Source: Anaerolineaceae bacterium (GTDB lineage: Bacteria; Chloroflexota; Anaerolineae; Anaerolineales; UBA11657). Taken from it: DNA of 64,000 nt. Shown here piece after piece: positions 34,954 through 43,375 of this stretch. The stretch spans positions 124,001-188,000 of the forward strand of contig BGOS01000006.1 of assembly GCA_003569365.1 (NCBI GenBank), read 5' to 3'. A program made the translations under genes and the position numbers. The notes beneath the pieces are model-generated. The model worked only from the letters and a program-made list of their open reading frames with translations. It was not told where the DNA came from and did not search any database. Every line of letters starts with the position of its first letter. Position 1 is the first letter of the stretch.

Positions 34954-36273
34954 ATGAAATACCACATCGATACCCTCGGCTGCCAGATGAACACAGCCGA
35001 CACGCAGCGCCTGGCATCCGAGCTGGAGAAGCTTGGCGGCTCTGCAGCCGCCAGCCCGGAGGAAGCCGAGGTGATCGTGCTCAATACTTGCGTGGTGCGC
35101 CAGAGTGCGGAGGACAAGGCTTACAGCTGGCTGCATCGAATTAGCCACCACAAGCGCACGCAGCGCCCGGATTTGGTTGTGGGGTTGATGGGCTGCCTTG
35201 TGGGCGTTAAGGGCAACGCGAAATTGGGCAAGACCTTTCCGCTGGTGGATGTATTTCTTCCGCCTTCTGATCCCACGCCGCTGGTGCAACACCTCACCGC
35301 AAAATATGATCGACAGCTGCTGACCACGGCGGTTGGCGCCCGCCACCAAATGCAAGACGGCGAACTGGTGCTGCCGCTGGCAGAGCGCGGCCAACTGGTG
35401 AGTGCGCATGTGCCGGTTGTGTACGGCTGTTCCTTTGGCTGCACGTTTTGCATCATTCCATTTCGGCGCGGCATCGAACGCTCGCGCCCGGCGCACGAAG
35501 TGGTGTCCGAGGTGCGCTCGCTGGCAGCGCAAGGCGTGCGCGAGGTGACGCTGCTGGGCCAGATTGTGGACCGTTACGGCGCGGATCGCACTGATGGCGC
35601 AAGTCTGGCGGGTTTGTTGCGTTTGCTGCAGGACGTTGATGGCATTGACCGCATCCGCTTCTTAACGTCACACCCAAACTTTATGACCGATGAATTGCTG
35701 GGCACTGTTGCGGAACTGCCGAAGGTTTGCGAAAACATTGAGGTCCCCGTGCAGTCCGGCAGCGATGCGGTGCTCGCGAACATGCAGCGCGGCTATACGC
35801 GTGCAGACTACAGCCGGCTGATTGAGCGCATTCGCAAGCACATGCCGCATGGCTCGATCGCCTGCGATGTAATCGTTGGTTTCCCAGGCGAAACGGCTGC
35901 CGATTATGAACAGACGCGCAGCCTGCTGGCCGACCTGCAGCTGGACACGGTGCACCTGGCCAAGTACTCGGCGCGCGCCGGCACCGTATCTGCGCGCCGC
36001 ATGCCAGATACCGTCAGCGAAGATGAGAAGGAAGCGCGCCGCGCCGCCCTTGATGAACAACAGGCTGGCATCCTCAGCCTGCGCAACCAGGATTATGTGG
36101 GGCGGCTATCCGAAGTGCTGGTGGAAGACAAACAACGCGGCCGCTGGCGTGGCCGCACGCGCACAAACAAACTGGTGTTCTTTGACGATGAACGCGATTG
36201 GCGCGGCAAGCTGGCAAGTGTGGAAATAAGCTGGGCCGGGCCGTGGCACATGCGCGGCAATTTACACGGGTAG
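34954..36273 (+). CDS. miaB: tRNA-2-methylthio-N6-dimethylallyladenosine synthase MiaB
   Basis: Radical-SAM methylthiotransferase modifying A37 of tRNAs reading UNN codons. The 439 residues contain the three cysteines of the N-terminal cluster (TLGCQMN, NTCVVR, MGCLV), the radical-SAM CxxxCxxC in YGCSFGCTFC near residue 155, and a C-terminal TRAM-like domain with LVEDKQRGRWRGRTRTNKLV. The Asn and TRAM features favour MiaB over MtaB or RimO. An extended -10 (TGG-TAAAAT, 34921-34929) lies 24 bases before the ATG. Confidence 0.93.
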   Translation: MKYHIDTLGCQMNTADTQRLASELEKLGGSAAASPEEAEVIVLNTCVVRQSAEDKAYSWLHRISHHKRTQRPDLVVGLMGCLVGVKGNAKLGKTFPLVDVFLPPSDPTPLVQHLTAKYDRQLLTTAVGARHQMQDGELVLPLAERGQLVSAHVPVVYGCSFGCTFCIIPFRRGIERSRPAHEVVSEVRSLAAQGVREVTLLGQIVDRYGADRTDGASLAGLLRLLQDVDGIDRIRFLTSHPNFMTDELLGTVAELPKVCENIEVPVQSGSDAVLANMQRGYTRADYSRLIERIRKHMPHGSIACDVIVGFPGETAADYEQTRSLLADLQLDTVHLAKYSARAGTVSARRMPDTVSEDEKEARRAALDEQQAGILSLRNQDYVGRLSEVLVEDKQRGRWRGRTRTNKLVFFDDERDWRGKLASVEISWAGPWHMRGNLHG

Positions 36274-36292
36274 CAAATTTAGATGCAAATAT

Positions 36293-36325
36293 AAAAGCGG
36301 CCGCAATGAATGCGGCCGCTTTTTG
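36293..36325. terminator. Bidirectional rho-independent terminator (miaB / rpsU-infA)
   Basis: AAAAGCGGCCGCA and TGCGGCCGCTTTTT pair around a four-base loop, with A-rich and T-rich flanks. It ends miaB and, in reverse, infA. Confidence 0.9.
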
Positions 36326-36352
36326 TTTCGGAAAAAAACTAGGGCTTGCGCG

Positions 36353-36589
36353 TCAGGATTGCGAGCCCGTTGGAAAGCGATACGAGATCCGGGCGCGGTT
36401 CAGATCGTAGGGAGACATCTCCACCTTTACCCGGTCGCCAAGCAAAATGCGAATGTAGAAGCGGCGCATCTTGCCCGACAAATACGCCAGCACATTATGG
36501 CCGTTGTCGAGCTGTACTCTGAACTGCGTACCCTTGAGTGCCTCGGTGATTACGCCTTCAAGTTCAATTTTGTCGTCTTTGGGAGCCAT
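36353..36589 (-). CDS. infA: Translation initiation factor IF-1
   Basis: A 78-residue S1/OB-fold protein that occupies the ribosomal A site during initiation. The family pattern is clear: [19 protein letters not shown], the [17 protein letters not shown] segment and [18 protein letters not shown]. It lies 22 bases after rpsU in the same direction and just before the terminator at 36293. Unusually it is not in a ribosomal-protein operon with rpmJ. Confidence 0.94.
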   Translation of the reverse strand: MAPKDDKIELEGVITEALKGTQFRVQLDNGHNVLAYLSGKMRRFYIRILLGDRVKVEMSPYDLNRARISYRFPTGSQS

Positions 36590-36611
36590 GCTTATCTGCG
36601 GCCGGTGCGGC

Positions 36612-36821
36612 TCATAAGCCGTCCTGACTCATGGCGCGCTGCTGCTTGCGGCGCATGCGGCGCAGCGCCTTCTTGCGCTCAATCCGCCGTGTCTCACTTT
36701 TGGATACAAACCAGCGCTTGCGGCGCACAACACCCAGTACGCCGGCACGCATCACTTTTTTCCGGAACCGGCGCAGCAAGTCCTCTTGCGACTCCTCCGG
36801 GCGTAGCACCACAGTTGTCAT
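36612..36821 (-). CDS. rpsU: 30S ribosomal protein S21
   Basis: 69 residues. The start at 36821 has a GGAGGAG ribosome-binding site eight bases upstream; the longer in-frame extension upstream lies in the leader and is rejected. [24 protein letters not shown] is the S21 core (shown in parts: [17 protein letters not shown]), and the C-terminus is extremely basic (RRMRRKQQR). It forms a two-gene operon with infA under a near-consensus promoter about 250 bases upstream. Confidence 0.92.
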   Translation of the reverse strand: MTTVVLRPEESQEDLLRRFRKKVMRAGVLGVVRRKRWFVSKSETRRIERKKALRRMRRKQQRAMSQDGL

Positions 36822-37075
36822 CGGCCACACTCCTCCAAACAAAAAAACCGGTCCCGCCCTCCATATTCGGGCGATGCCGATTTCCATGCCGATGGGTCAA
36901 ACATCAGACCCGATCAATATTCAGTTTGGCAAGTGTTGTGCTATTGCTCAACCCACTCTCACCAGACCTCCGGCAAGGATAACGTCGCAGTTCAGGCGGA
37001 TTATTTATGCGCCGGGCAAACGGGAAATTTGCGAACTCCCGATGCGCCAGCCATGCCTGCTTAAACTTCCCGCCA
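36822..37075 (-). other. Long structured 5' leader of rpsU-infA
   Basis: About 245 bases lie between the predicted promoter and the rpsU ribosome-binding site and hold no gene. On the minus strand I see GGGTC...GACCC, and CGCCC...GGGCG followed by a few bases and a run of seven Ts just ahead of the ribosome-binding site. That layout resembles an attenuator or an autogenous control site. It does not match a leader family I know. Confidence 0.4.
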
Positions 37076-37103
37076 AGTATACCAGCCTCGCGGGTGATGT
37101 CAA
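37076..37103 (-). promoter_or_regulatory. Sigma-70-type promoter of rpsU-infA
   Basis: On the minus strand, TTGACA, a 16-base spacer and TATACT, with TGG in front of the -10. It is the best consensus promoter in the window and points at rpsU-infA. Confidence 0.75.
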
Positions 37104-37126
37104 TTCACGCCAAACCCGGCGGCTGC

Positions 37127-37639
37127 CTAACTGGTGGCTTCGGGCTCATTCAACGCAAAGTGCAGGCCCGGGCGCGGCTCCCACGGGTAAATCACGTGCG
37201 CATCCGTGCGCGCGCCGTAGTAGTCCGGCACCGCCTTGCCAAACAGGGTGCGGTAAGGGTTAAAGTGCAAGACGCACAATTCTGGATCGCCCCCGGCGCC
37301 AATGATGCGTTCGCGCACCGCCGTGATCGTGCGCCCGGAACCCCACACATCATCCACCACCAAAATCTGCCGGCCGACCAGCAGCTCATCTGGCGGAAAC
37401 TGCAGGAAAACAGGCCATGCCAGCAACCGCTGTTTTGGCTCCATCAGCGGAAATTGCACGGCAGCCGTCACAATATCCTTCACCCCCATCGCCTCAGCAA
37501 GCATGCCGCCGGGCACCAACCCGCCCCGCGTCACAATCACCATCAGCTGCACCTCACGCCGCAGCTGGTGCACAATCTGCTGCACAAGGCGATCCACCTG
37601 ATCCCATGACAGGACTTCCCGGCGCGATGCGTCACTCAT
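37127..37639 (-). CDS. Type I phosphoribosyltransferase
   Basis: 170 residues with the PRPP-binding motif VVDDVWGSGRTIT near residue 100 and an N-terminal IVTRGGLVPGGMLAE loop. The size and the ARTDAHVIYPWE segment near the C-terminus, which resembles the purine-contacting part of xanthine/hypoxanthine phosphoribosyltransferases, suggest purine salvage. A regulatory or uracil role is less likely. It is followed by the rpsU promoter; its own stop is only 24 bases from that -35 box. Confidence 0.85.
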   Translation of the reverse strand: MSDASRREVLSWDQVDRLVQQIVHQLRREVQLMVIVTRGGLVPGGMLAEAMGVKDIVTAAVQFPLMEPKQRLLAWPVFLQFPPDELLVGRQILVVDDVWGSGRTITAVRERIIGAGGDPELCVLHFNPYRTLFGKAVPDYYGARTDAHVIYPWEPRPGLHFALNEPEATS

Positions 37640-37781
37640 TTTTCACCTCCGCAGATTGATACAGCCACAGCTCCGGTGGACGCGCGCGCCAACCCAAGCA
37701 TGCAGCCCGGCAGCCACAACCCGCTTCAACTTGCTGCCAGACCGAAGCTCCAAAACGAATCTGCGCATGCGCCAGCCACTA

Positions 37782-38553
37782 TCACAACGGCGTCGTATAC
37801 GCCGCGGTGATCCCGCCATCCACAAGAAACTCAGAGCCGTCATAAAGACGACTCATCAGACGCCAGAAAAAGCGCTGCTTGCGCAATCTCTTGCGCCTCG
37901 CCAAAGCGACCCATGGGAACATGCACCAGCCGGCGCTGCTTTTTCTCATCAGTGTTTAAGTATTTCATGAGCAGTTCGGTGCGCAGCGGCCCGGGACTTA
38001 GTGCGTTGACCCGAATGTTCTCGCGTGCATGTACGGCGGCCAGCTCCCGGCTCATGGCAAGCACGCCGCCCTTGCTGGCTGTGTACGCCAGCTGGGGCGT
38101 GGCAGCGCCCAAGTGCGCCACAAATGAAGCTGTGTTGATGACCGACCCGCCGCCGGCGCGCCGCAAAGCCGGGATGCCAAACTTGCATCCTAAAAACACA
38201 CTCTTCAAATTAATTGCCATCGTCAAGTCCCAGACTTCCTCGCTGGTCTTAACCGCATCGTCATCGTCGGCATGGCTGATGCCGGCGTTGTTGAAGAGCA
38301 CATTCAGTTTGCCAAAATTCTTTTCAGCCGCCTGCACCATCGCTGCGCAGTCAGCGGCCTTGGATACATCAGCATGCGCAAACGCTGCTTGCCCGCCCGC
38401 AGCTGCAATCTGGTCCACCGTCTCTTTGCCCGCTGCGGTGTTCACATCCACCACCAGCACCTTCGCACCCTCGCGTGCAAATAGCAGCGCGGTTGCGCGC
38501 CCGATGCCACTGCCCGCCCCTGTCACCAATGCCACCTTGCCTTCCAGTCTCAT
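37782..38553 (-). CDS. SDR-family oxidoreductase, frameshifted near the C-terminus
   Basis: Classical short-chain dehydrogenase with TGAGSGIGRATALL at residue 11, NNAGISH near 90, the catalytic Ser in VINTASF and YTASKGG with the Tyr and Lys intact. The open frame stops at 37840 after DESSL, exactly where the family continues. In the next frame SEFLVDGGITAAYTTPL runs to a TGA at 37782, the usual SDR ending. One missing T in the run CTTTA (about 37843) explains the shift; the repaired protein would have ~256 residues. Substrate unknown. It follows the GDPD gene by 28 bases in the same direction. Confidence 0.85.
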
Positions 38554-38581
38554 AATTAAGTTCTCCCTTTGCCCCCAAGAT

Positions 38582-39388
38582 TTACTTGCGCAATATTTCC
38601 TGCAGCCGTTGCGGATAATCTGTGATGATGCCGCTGACGCCCGCGTCGATCAGCCGCTGCATTTCGTCTGCCGCATTTACTGTCCACGGCACCACCGCCA
38701 GATTGTTGCCGCGCAGGCCGCGCACAGCAGCATCTGCAAGCCCCACATAATGCGGGTTGACGCCAAACAGCGGCAGGTCCGGCAACTGCGGCTCAGTTTC
38801 CACCAAACCAGTGAGCGCGGCCAGCCGGATAGCAGGGTTGAGTGCATGCACCGCGCGCAAATTATCAAACACAAATGAACTCACCAGCACTTGATGCGCC
38901 ATGCCAAGCTCCTCAACCAGCCCCACAACCGCTGCGGCAACCGGAAAAGTCTCCAGCGGCGCTGGCAGCCGTTTGATTTCCACGTTCACCTGCCACGCAT
39001 TGCAGCGCGTAAAGTGCAACGCCGCGCGCAGGGTCAGGAGCGGCTCGCCCCGGAACGCTGCCATGGCAGCCGGAGTTACGTTGCCAGCAGCCGCTTCGCC
39101 AAACGGATCACTTTCCGAAAACCAGCTGCCGTAATCCAGCCGCTCCAACTCCGCCAGCGTGAACCCGCTGAAAGTCCACGGTGCGCGATCCGGAAAGCAT
39201 TGCGCAGCATTCGACGTGCGCTGCAGCGAATCGTCATGCATCACAAACAGCGCGCCGTCTGCGCTGACGGCCACATCCAGCTCCCACATGTCGGCGCCCG
39301 CCTGCTGCGCCATGCGCGCTGCTGCCAGCGTGTTTTCCGGGGCGAGGCTGCGCGCGCCGCGGTGCGCGATATTAAGAACGCGTGTCAT
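38582..39388 (-). CDS. Glycerophosphodiester phosphodiesterase
   Basis: Hydrolyses glycerophosphodiesters such as glycerophosphocholine to sn-glycerol 3-phosphate and the alcohol. 268 residues from the ATG at 39388; the longer frame upstream is rejected as an overlap with the phosphodiesterase gene. HRGARSLAPENT at residue 8 carries the catalytic His, ELDVAVSADG the Glu and Asp metal ligands and VMHDDSLQRTS the second His. No signal peptide, so it is cytoplasmic. The start forms ATGA with the previous stop, showing translational coupling to the phosphodiesterase gene. Confidence 0.92.
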   Translation of the reverse strand: MTRVLNIAHRGARSLAPENTLAAARMAQQAGADMWELDVAVSADGALFVMHDDSLQRTSNAAQCFPDRAPWTFSGFTLAELERLDYGSWFSESDPFGEAAAGNVTPAAMAAFRGEPLLTLRAALHFTRCNAWQVNVEIKRLPAPLETFPVAAAVVGLVEELGMAHQVLVSSFVFDNLRAVHALNPAIRLAALTGLVETEPQLPDLPLFGVNPHYVGLADAAVRGLRGNNLAVVPWTVNAADEMQRLIDAGVSGIITDYPQRLQEILRK

Positions 39389-40203
39389 GCCGCCGCAATC
39401 GGCGGCTGCTTCATCGTGGGCGGTATTGGCACGCCCAGCCGCGCGCACACCGTTGGCGCAATCTGCAGCTGGCTGACGGTGGCGCCGGTATTGCCACGGC
39501 CGGCTGCCTGCGGCGCAACTACATACAGCGGCACTTCGCGCATATCCGGCCGCGTGCCGCCATGCAGGCGATCGGGGCCGATGCCATGATCCCCGGTCAC
39601 CAGCAGCGTGTAGCCAAGCGCTTCCCACTCCGGCCACGCGTATGCCAGCATGCTGTCTTGCGCGGTTATTTGACGCCGGTACTCATAAGAGTCGCCGCCA
39701 TGGCGCTCACCCAGATAGTCCGCAGCCATGGGATGAATAAGCAAGTAGTCCGGCGCAAACTTGCGCACCAGAGCTGCGCCCGCCGTGAACACCTCAAAGT
39801 CCGGGTAGTCATCAGTGTTATAAAAGCGGCCGTGCTGAATCGGCCGTGCCGTGTCATCCACTTCGCGGTCATCAACCATATCGAAGGGCGCGCGGTTGTA
39901 CAGCTCGGAGAACCAGCAGTAGGCACTGGCAGCGGTGACGCGCCCGGCTGCTTGCGCCGCCGAAAAAATGCTGGGCATGCGCGACAGCCGCGCCACATGG
40001 TTGCTGGTAATGCCATGCTCCATCGCCGAAACGCCGGTGTGCACAGCTTCGTAGCACGGCCGCGACATCGTGGGCAGCTCGCCGCGCACTTTGTAGCGCG
40101 TGGCGCGGCGCGTCTCCACAAGATGCTCCAGAAAGCTCATGTGCTCGGCAGCGCGGTCGTCGCGCAGTGCATCGCTCAAAACCAGAATTACTTTGGCCAT
40201 CAC
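39385..40203 (-). CDS. Alkaline-phosphatase-superfamily phosphodiesterase (NPP/AP type)
   Basis: 272 residues of the type I phosphodiesterase fold. SDALRDD at the N-terminus has a metal Asp; LPTMSRPCYEAVHTG near residue 50 carries the nucleophile (Ser in place of the more common Thr) and HTGVSAMEHG follows; TGDHGIGPDR near the C-terminus supplies the last metal residues. No signal peptide. It could act on nucleotide phosphodiesters, glycerophosphodiesters or phosphonoacetate-like compounds. Coupled to GDPD by ATGA and 14 bases after the amidotransferase gene. Start GTG 40203 or ATG 40200. Confidence 0.78.
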   Translation of the reverse strand: MMAKVILVLSDALRDDRAAEHMSFLEHLVETRRATRYKVRGELPTMSRPCYEAVHTGVSAMEHGITSNHVARLSRMPSIFSAAQAAGRVTAASAYCWFSELYNRAPFDMVDDREVDDTARPIQHGRFYNTDDYPDFEVFTAGAALVRKFAPDYLLIHPMAADYLGERHGGDSYEYRRQITAQDSMLAYAWPEWEALGYTLLVTGDHGIGPDRLHGGTRPDMREVPLYVVAPQAAGRGNTGATVSQLQIAPTVCARLGVPIPPTMKQPPIAAA

Positions 40204-40217
40204 AAAACTTTATGCGC

Positions 40218-41081
40218 CTAATGCGTGCGCGCCGGAATCACCAGCCGCTGCAGCCAGTTGAACACTTCGTTTTGGCGGATGTCGTCGTGCAGCAAGTCCG
40301 GGCCCACGTTTAGCTCGGCGCGCAATGCGCCGTTGCCGGGTTCATCCGCCAGCGCCAGCATGCGCAGCACCTGCTGTTCCACTTCCGCCTCAGATTTGAA
40401 GAATCCCTCTTTGGTGAGCGGCGCCTTGCGCGCCACTAGCAGCCGCGCCATGGCTGCCAGCGTAAACTCCGGATGGTATTGTGGCGCCCAAAACACGCCC
40501 GCTGCATGCCGCACCTCCAGCGCCTGCACCGGCGTATGCTCGTTCTGTGCCAGCAGCGTTGCGCCGGGCGGCAGCTCGGAAACCTCATCCAGATGCATGA
40601 TGAAAGCATCAAAGCGCGCGGGCTTGCCGATGTACATTGGATGTGCGCGGCCGGCTGCGGTCAACTGGATGTCACGCGCAATGCACCACTCGCGCCCGTT
40701 GGGGTTCTTGCGAACCGCGCCACCCGCTGCGAGCGCAGCCATTTGCACGCCCCAGCAGCTGCCAAACTGTGGCACGCCCGCCGCGTAAATAGAGCGGCAC
40801 AGCTCCACCTGGCGCGTAACCTCAGGCACATCATGGTAAATCGTCAGGTTCGAGCCGGTCCAGATGAAGCCATCGTAGGAGCTGAGGCCGGCACCAGCCG
40901 GCAAGCCCACATCCAAGTCCGCCACGTAAAGCACATCAAATTTTCCATGCGGCAGCATAATGCGCAAAAAATCCAGATAGAGATCATCTGCCTGCCGCAC
41001 ATTTGATTCATCCAGCACGGCGCGATTCTTCTTTGGATAGCCATTGATAATACACAGCGCAAGCGGGGCGTCAAGTTTCAT
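40218..41081 (-). CDS. Class I glutamine amidotransferase
   Basis: 287 residues. The nucleophile elbow is in FGSCWGVQM near residue 105 and the His-Glu pair in APQYHPEF near 205; the catalytic triad is thus complete. The fold resembles the glutaminase part of GMP synthase or gamma-glutamyl hydrolases. The C-terminal ~80 residues, rich in charged residues, are unusual for a stand-alone glutaminase. The ATG at 41081 is followed by LALCIINGYP; the upstream extension is not protein-like. It heads an operon with the phosphodiesterase and GDPD. Substrate unknown. Confidence 0.8.
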   Translation of the reverse strand: MKLDAPLALCIINGYPKKNRAVLDESNVRQADDLYLDFLRIMLPHGKFDVLYVADLDVGLPAGAGLSSYDGFIWTGSNLTIYHDVPEVTRQVELCRSIYAAGVPQFGSCWGVQMAALAAGGAVRKNPNGREWCIARDIQLTAAGRAHPMYIGKPARFDAFIMHLDEVSELPPGATLLAQNEHTPVQALEVRHAAGVFWAPQYHPEFTLAAMARLLVARKAPLTKEGFFKSEAEVEQQVLRMLALADEPGNGALRAELNVGPDLLHDDIRQNEVFNWLQRLVIPARTH

Positions 41082-41164
41082 GTTGTTTGCATCCGGCGGA
41101 TTTGGAAAATTGTACCAGTAGCCAGTATTGCGCATGCCAGTTGTGCTATCCTAGCGCACAAAAT

Positions 41165-42415
41165 ATGGACAAACAAGTTGAAGCGTTGGTGGTGGGTGGC
41201 GGGGCCGTGGGAGTGTGCACGGCTTTTTTTCTTGCACAGCAAGGCATGCAGGTAACCCTGCTGGAGAAAGATGCGCTGGCCTCGGGCAGCTCGCACGGCA
41301 ATGCGGGCCTTGTGGCCTACAACCACGCCATTCCACTCGCCGGGCCGGGCGTTCTTGGCCAGGGCCTGCGCTGGCTGGCAGATCCCGAAAGCCCGTTCTA
41401 CATCAAGCCGCGCCCCAGCGTGGAACTGGCGCGCTGGCTGCTGCAGTTTCAGGCGTGCTGCAATGAGCGTGCTGTGCGCGCCATTATTCCTCCGCTGCTG
41501 GAGATCGGCCGCGCAAGCCACGCACTTTACACAGAGCTGATTGAAGAATATAAACTGGATTGCAACTACGAACACAAAGGCCGCCTGTATCTTTACCGAA
41601 CCGCTGCGATGCTGCGCAAAGGCGAGCACAAGGCGCAGCTGCTGGCTGAGCACGGCGTGCCAAGCGAGCTGCTGGATGCCAGCGCAGCGCGGCGCATGGA
41701 ACCCAATTTGCAGCCGGACGTAATCGGCGGCGTTTACTACCCGCTATACGCGCACATCACGCCCGGAAAATTTGTGCACGCGCTGGCAGAAGTGGCGGGC
41801 GGGCTCGGTGTGAACATCCACACCCAAACGGAAGTATTGGCGCTGGAAAGCAACGCCGGCCGCATCACCCGCGTTGTAACCACCCGCGGAGACTTCCTGC
41901 CGCAGCATGTGGTGATGGCCACCGGCGCGTGGTCGCCAGAATGGTCGCGCCAGCTAAAGCTGCGCTTGCCCATCCAGCCCGCAAAAGGCTATAGCTTTAC
42001 GGTGCGCCGGCCAGCCGCCTGCCCCAACATGTCACTCTCGCTGGAAGAGGCGCAGATTGCAGTTACGCCGATGGGCTCCGAGATGCGCTTTAGCAGCACG
42101 CTTGAGCTGGGCGGCATGGACTTCAGCATCAATCAACGCCGCACGGATGCGATGCGGCGCGCCCTCTCCCGCTATTTGAAAGGCATGGAAAATTTGGAGG
42201 TGCTTGAACTCTGGCGCGGCTTGCGGCCATTAACGCCGGACAGCCTGCCGATCATCGGACGCAGTCCGCAGCACTCGAATGTAGTGCTGGCCACCGGGCA
42301 TGGCATGCTGGGCATCACGCATGCACCCATGACGGGGCGGCTGGCTGCCCAGCTGGTGGCAGGCAGCCAACCGGCAATGAACCTGCGCCCCTTTCAAGTC
42401 GAGCGCTTCCAATAA
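41165..42415 (+). CDS. FAD-dependent D-amino-acid/glycine oxidase-like oxidoreductase (DadA family)
   Basis: 416 residues. FAD-binding VVGGGAVGVCTAFFLAQQG opens the protein (in short: VGGGAVGV), followed by EKDALASGSSHGNAGLV, where the flavin loop of DadA lies. The C-terminus has the DadA signature RPLTPDSLPIIGR and GHGMLGITHAPMTG. It would oxidatively deaminate a D-amino acid, glycine, sarcosine or related amine. An extended -10 (TGC-TATCCT, 41144-41152) lies 12 bases before the ATG. Divergent from the amidotransferase operon and close to the DMT permease. Related FAD enzymes recur in phosphonate-catabolism clusters. Confidence 0.85.
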   Translation: MDKQVEALVVGGGAVGVCTAFFLAQQGMQVTLLEKDALASGSSHGNAGLVAYNHAIPLAGPGVLGQGLRWLADPESPFYIKPRPSVELARWLLQFQACCNERAVRAIIPPLLEIGRASHALYTELIEEYKLDCNYEHKGRLYLYRTAAMLRKGEHKAQLLAEHGVPSELLDASAARRMEPNLQPDVIGGVYYPLYAHITPGKFVHALAEVAGGLGVNIHTQTEVLALESNAGRITRVVTTRGDFLPQHVVMATGAWSPEWSRQLKLRLPIQPAKGYSFTVRRPAACPNMSLSLEEAQIAVTPMGSEMRFSSTLELGGMDFSINQRRTDAMRRALSRYLKGMENLEVLELWRGLRPLTPDSLPIIGRSPQHSNVVLATGHGMLGITHAPMTGRLAAQLVAGSQPAMNLRPFQVERFQ

Positions 42416-42500
42416 ACTGCCCGCGTCTGCGGCGCGGCGGCACCGCAAAATAATCTGCCGCTCCATCCAGCGATCCAAATCTTACTGCCACGTCGGCCAC

Positions 42501-43373
42501 ATGCCACTTTTTCCATTTTCATTGGTAATGCTTTCCGCTGTGATGCACGCCGGCTGGAACCTGCAAGTACGCCAGCGCCAGGACCCGCAGGAATTTGTGC
42601 GGATGCTGGTGCTGGTTATTGCGTTTGGCATTGGCCCGGCGCTGGCTGCAGAGCTGCTGCTGCTTCCAGTGCTGGCAGCCACTTGGCAGTGGATACTGCT
42701 GGCCGGCATTTGCCAGGGGCTTTACTGCACTGGTTTGTCTTTCGGCTACCGCCATGGCGACTTCACGGTGGTGTACCCGCTCGCGCGGGCATTGCCCGCA
42801 CTGCTGCTCGCTGGCTTCGACGTGTGGGCTGGCCATGCGCCGTCCGCACTGGGCTGGCTGGGGCTGCTGCTGGTTGCGCTGGGCTGCGCTTTGATCCCGC
42901 TTGAATCACCGCGCAATATCTCCGCAAAGACCTACTTCAACACAAGCACCGGTTGGACCCTGTTGATTGCGCTGGCAACTGTGGGCTACACGCTGGCTGA
43001 CACCCGCGCGGCGAAGCAGCTGCCCTCACTTGCCAGCCTGCTGCAGTATCACGTGTTTGTACAGGTACTGGATGTTTTTTTCTTCGCGCTGTTTCTGAAG
43101 CTGCTGCGCGAGCCCGTCAAATTGAGCTTTCCGCGCGGCACTTGGTTTTCCACGCTGCTTGCCAGCGCTGCGATGTTTGGCGGCTACTCACTGGTGCTGT
43201 GGGTGTACCAGTTCAGCGCCCAGGCAAGCTACGTTGTGGCGCTGCGCCAAGTGAGCATTGTGCTGGGCGTGGCGGGTGCAGCGTGGCTGTTTCGCGAACC
43301 CGCAGCCCGCTGGCGGATTGCCATGGCCGCCATGATTGTTGCCGGGGTGCTGTGCATCAAGTTTGCCGGGTAA
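42501..43373 (+). CDS. EamA/DMT-family membrane transporter
   Basis: 290 residues with about ten hydrophobic segments, arranged as two EamA repeats. The first ends in GYRHGDFTVVYPLARALPALL (in part: HGDFTVVYPLAR), the second in QASYVVALRQVS and AWLFREPAARWR. Such proteins export amino acids, nucleotides or amines. 85 bases downstream of the FAD oxidoreductase, likely co-transcribed. Convergent with the ABC ATPase, with two bases between the stops. Cargo unknown. Confidence 0.8.
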   Translation: MPLFPFSLVMLSAVMHAGWNLQVRQRQDPQEFVRMLVLVIAFGIGPALAAELLLLPVLAATWQWILLAGICQGLYCTGLSFGYRHGDFTVVYPLARALPALLLAGFDVWAGHAPSALGWLGLLLVALGCALIPLESPRNISAKTYFNTSTGWTLLIALATVGYTLADTRAAKQLPSLASLLQYHVFVQVLDVFFFALFLKLLREPVKLSFPRGTWFSTLLASAAMFGGYSLVLWVYQFSAQASYVVALRQVSIVLGVAGAAWLFREPAARWRIAMAAMIVAGVLCIKFAG

Positions 43374-43375
43374 CG

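Noticed and set aside
37643-37843. A 66-residue minus-strand frame following the SDR
   Set aside because: It begins inside the frameshifted SDR tail, in the third frame; the family ending SEFLVDGG lies in a different frame over the same bases.
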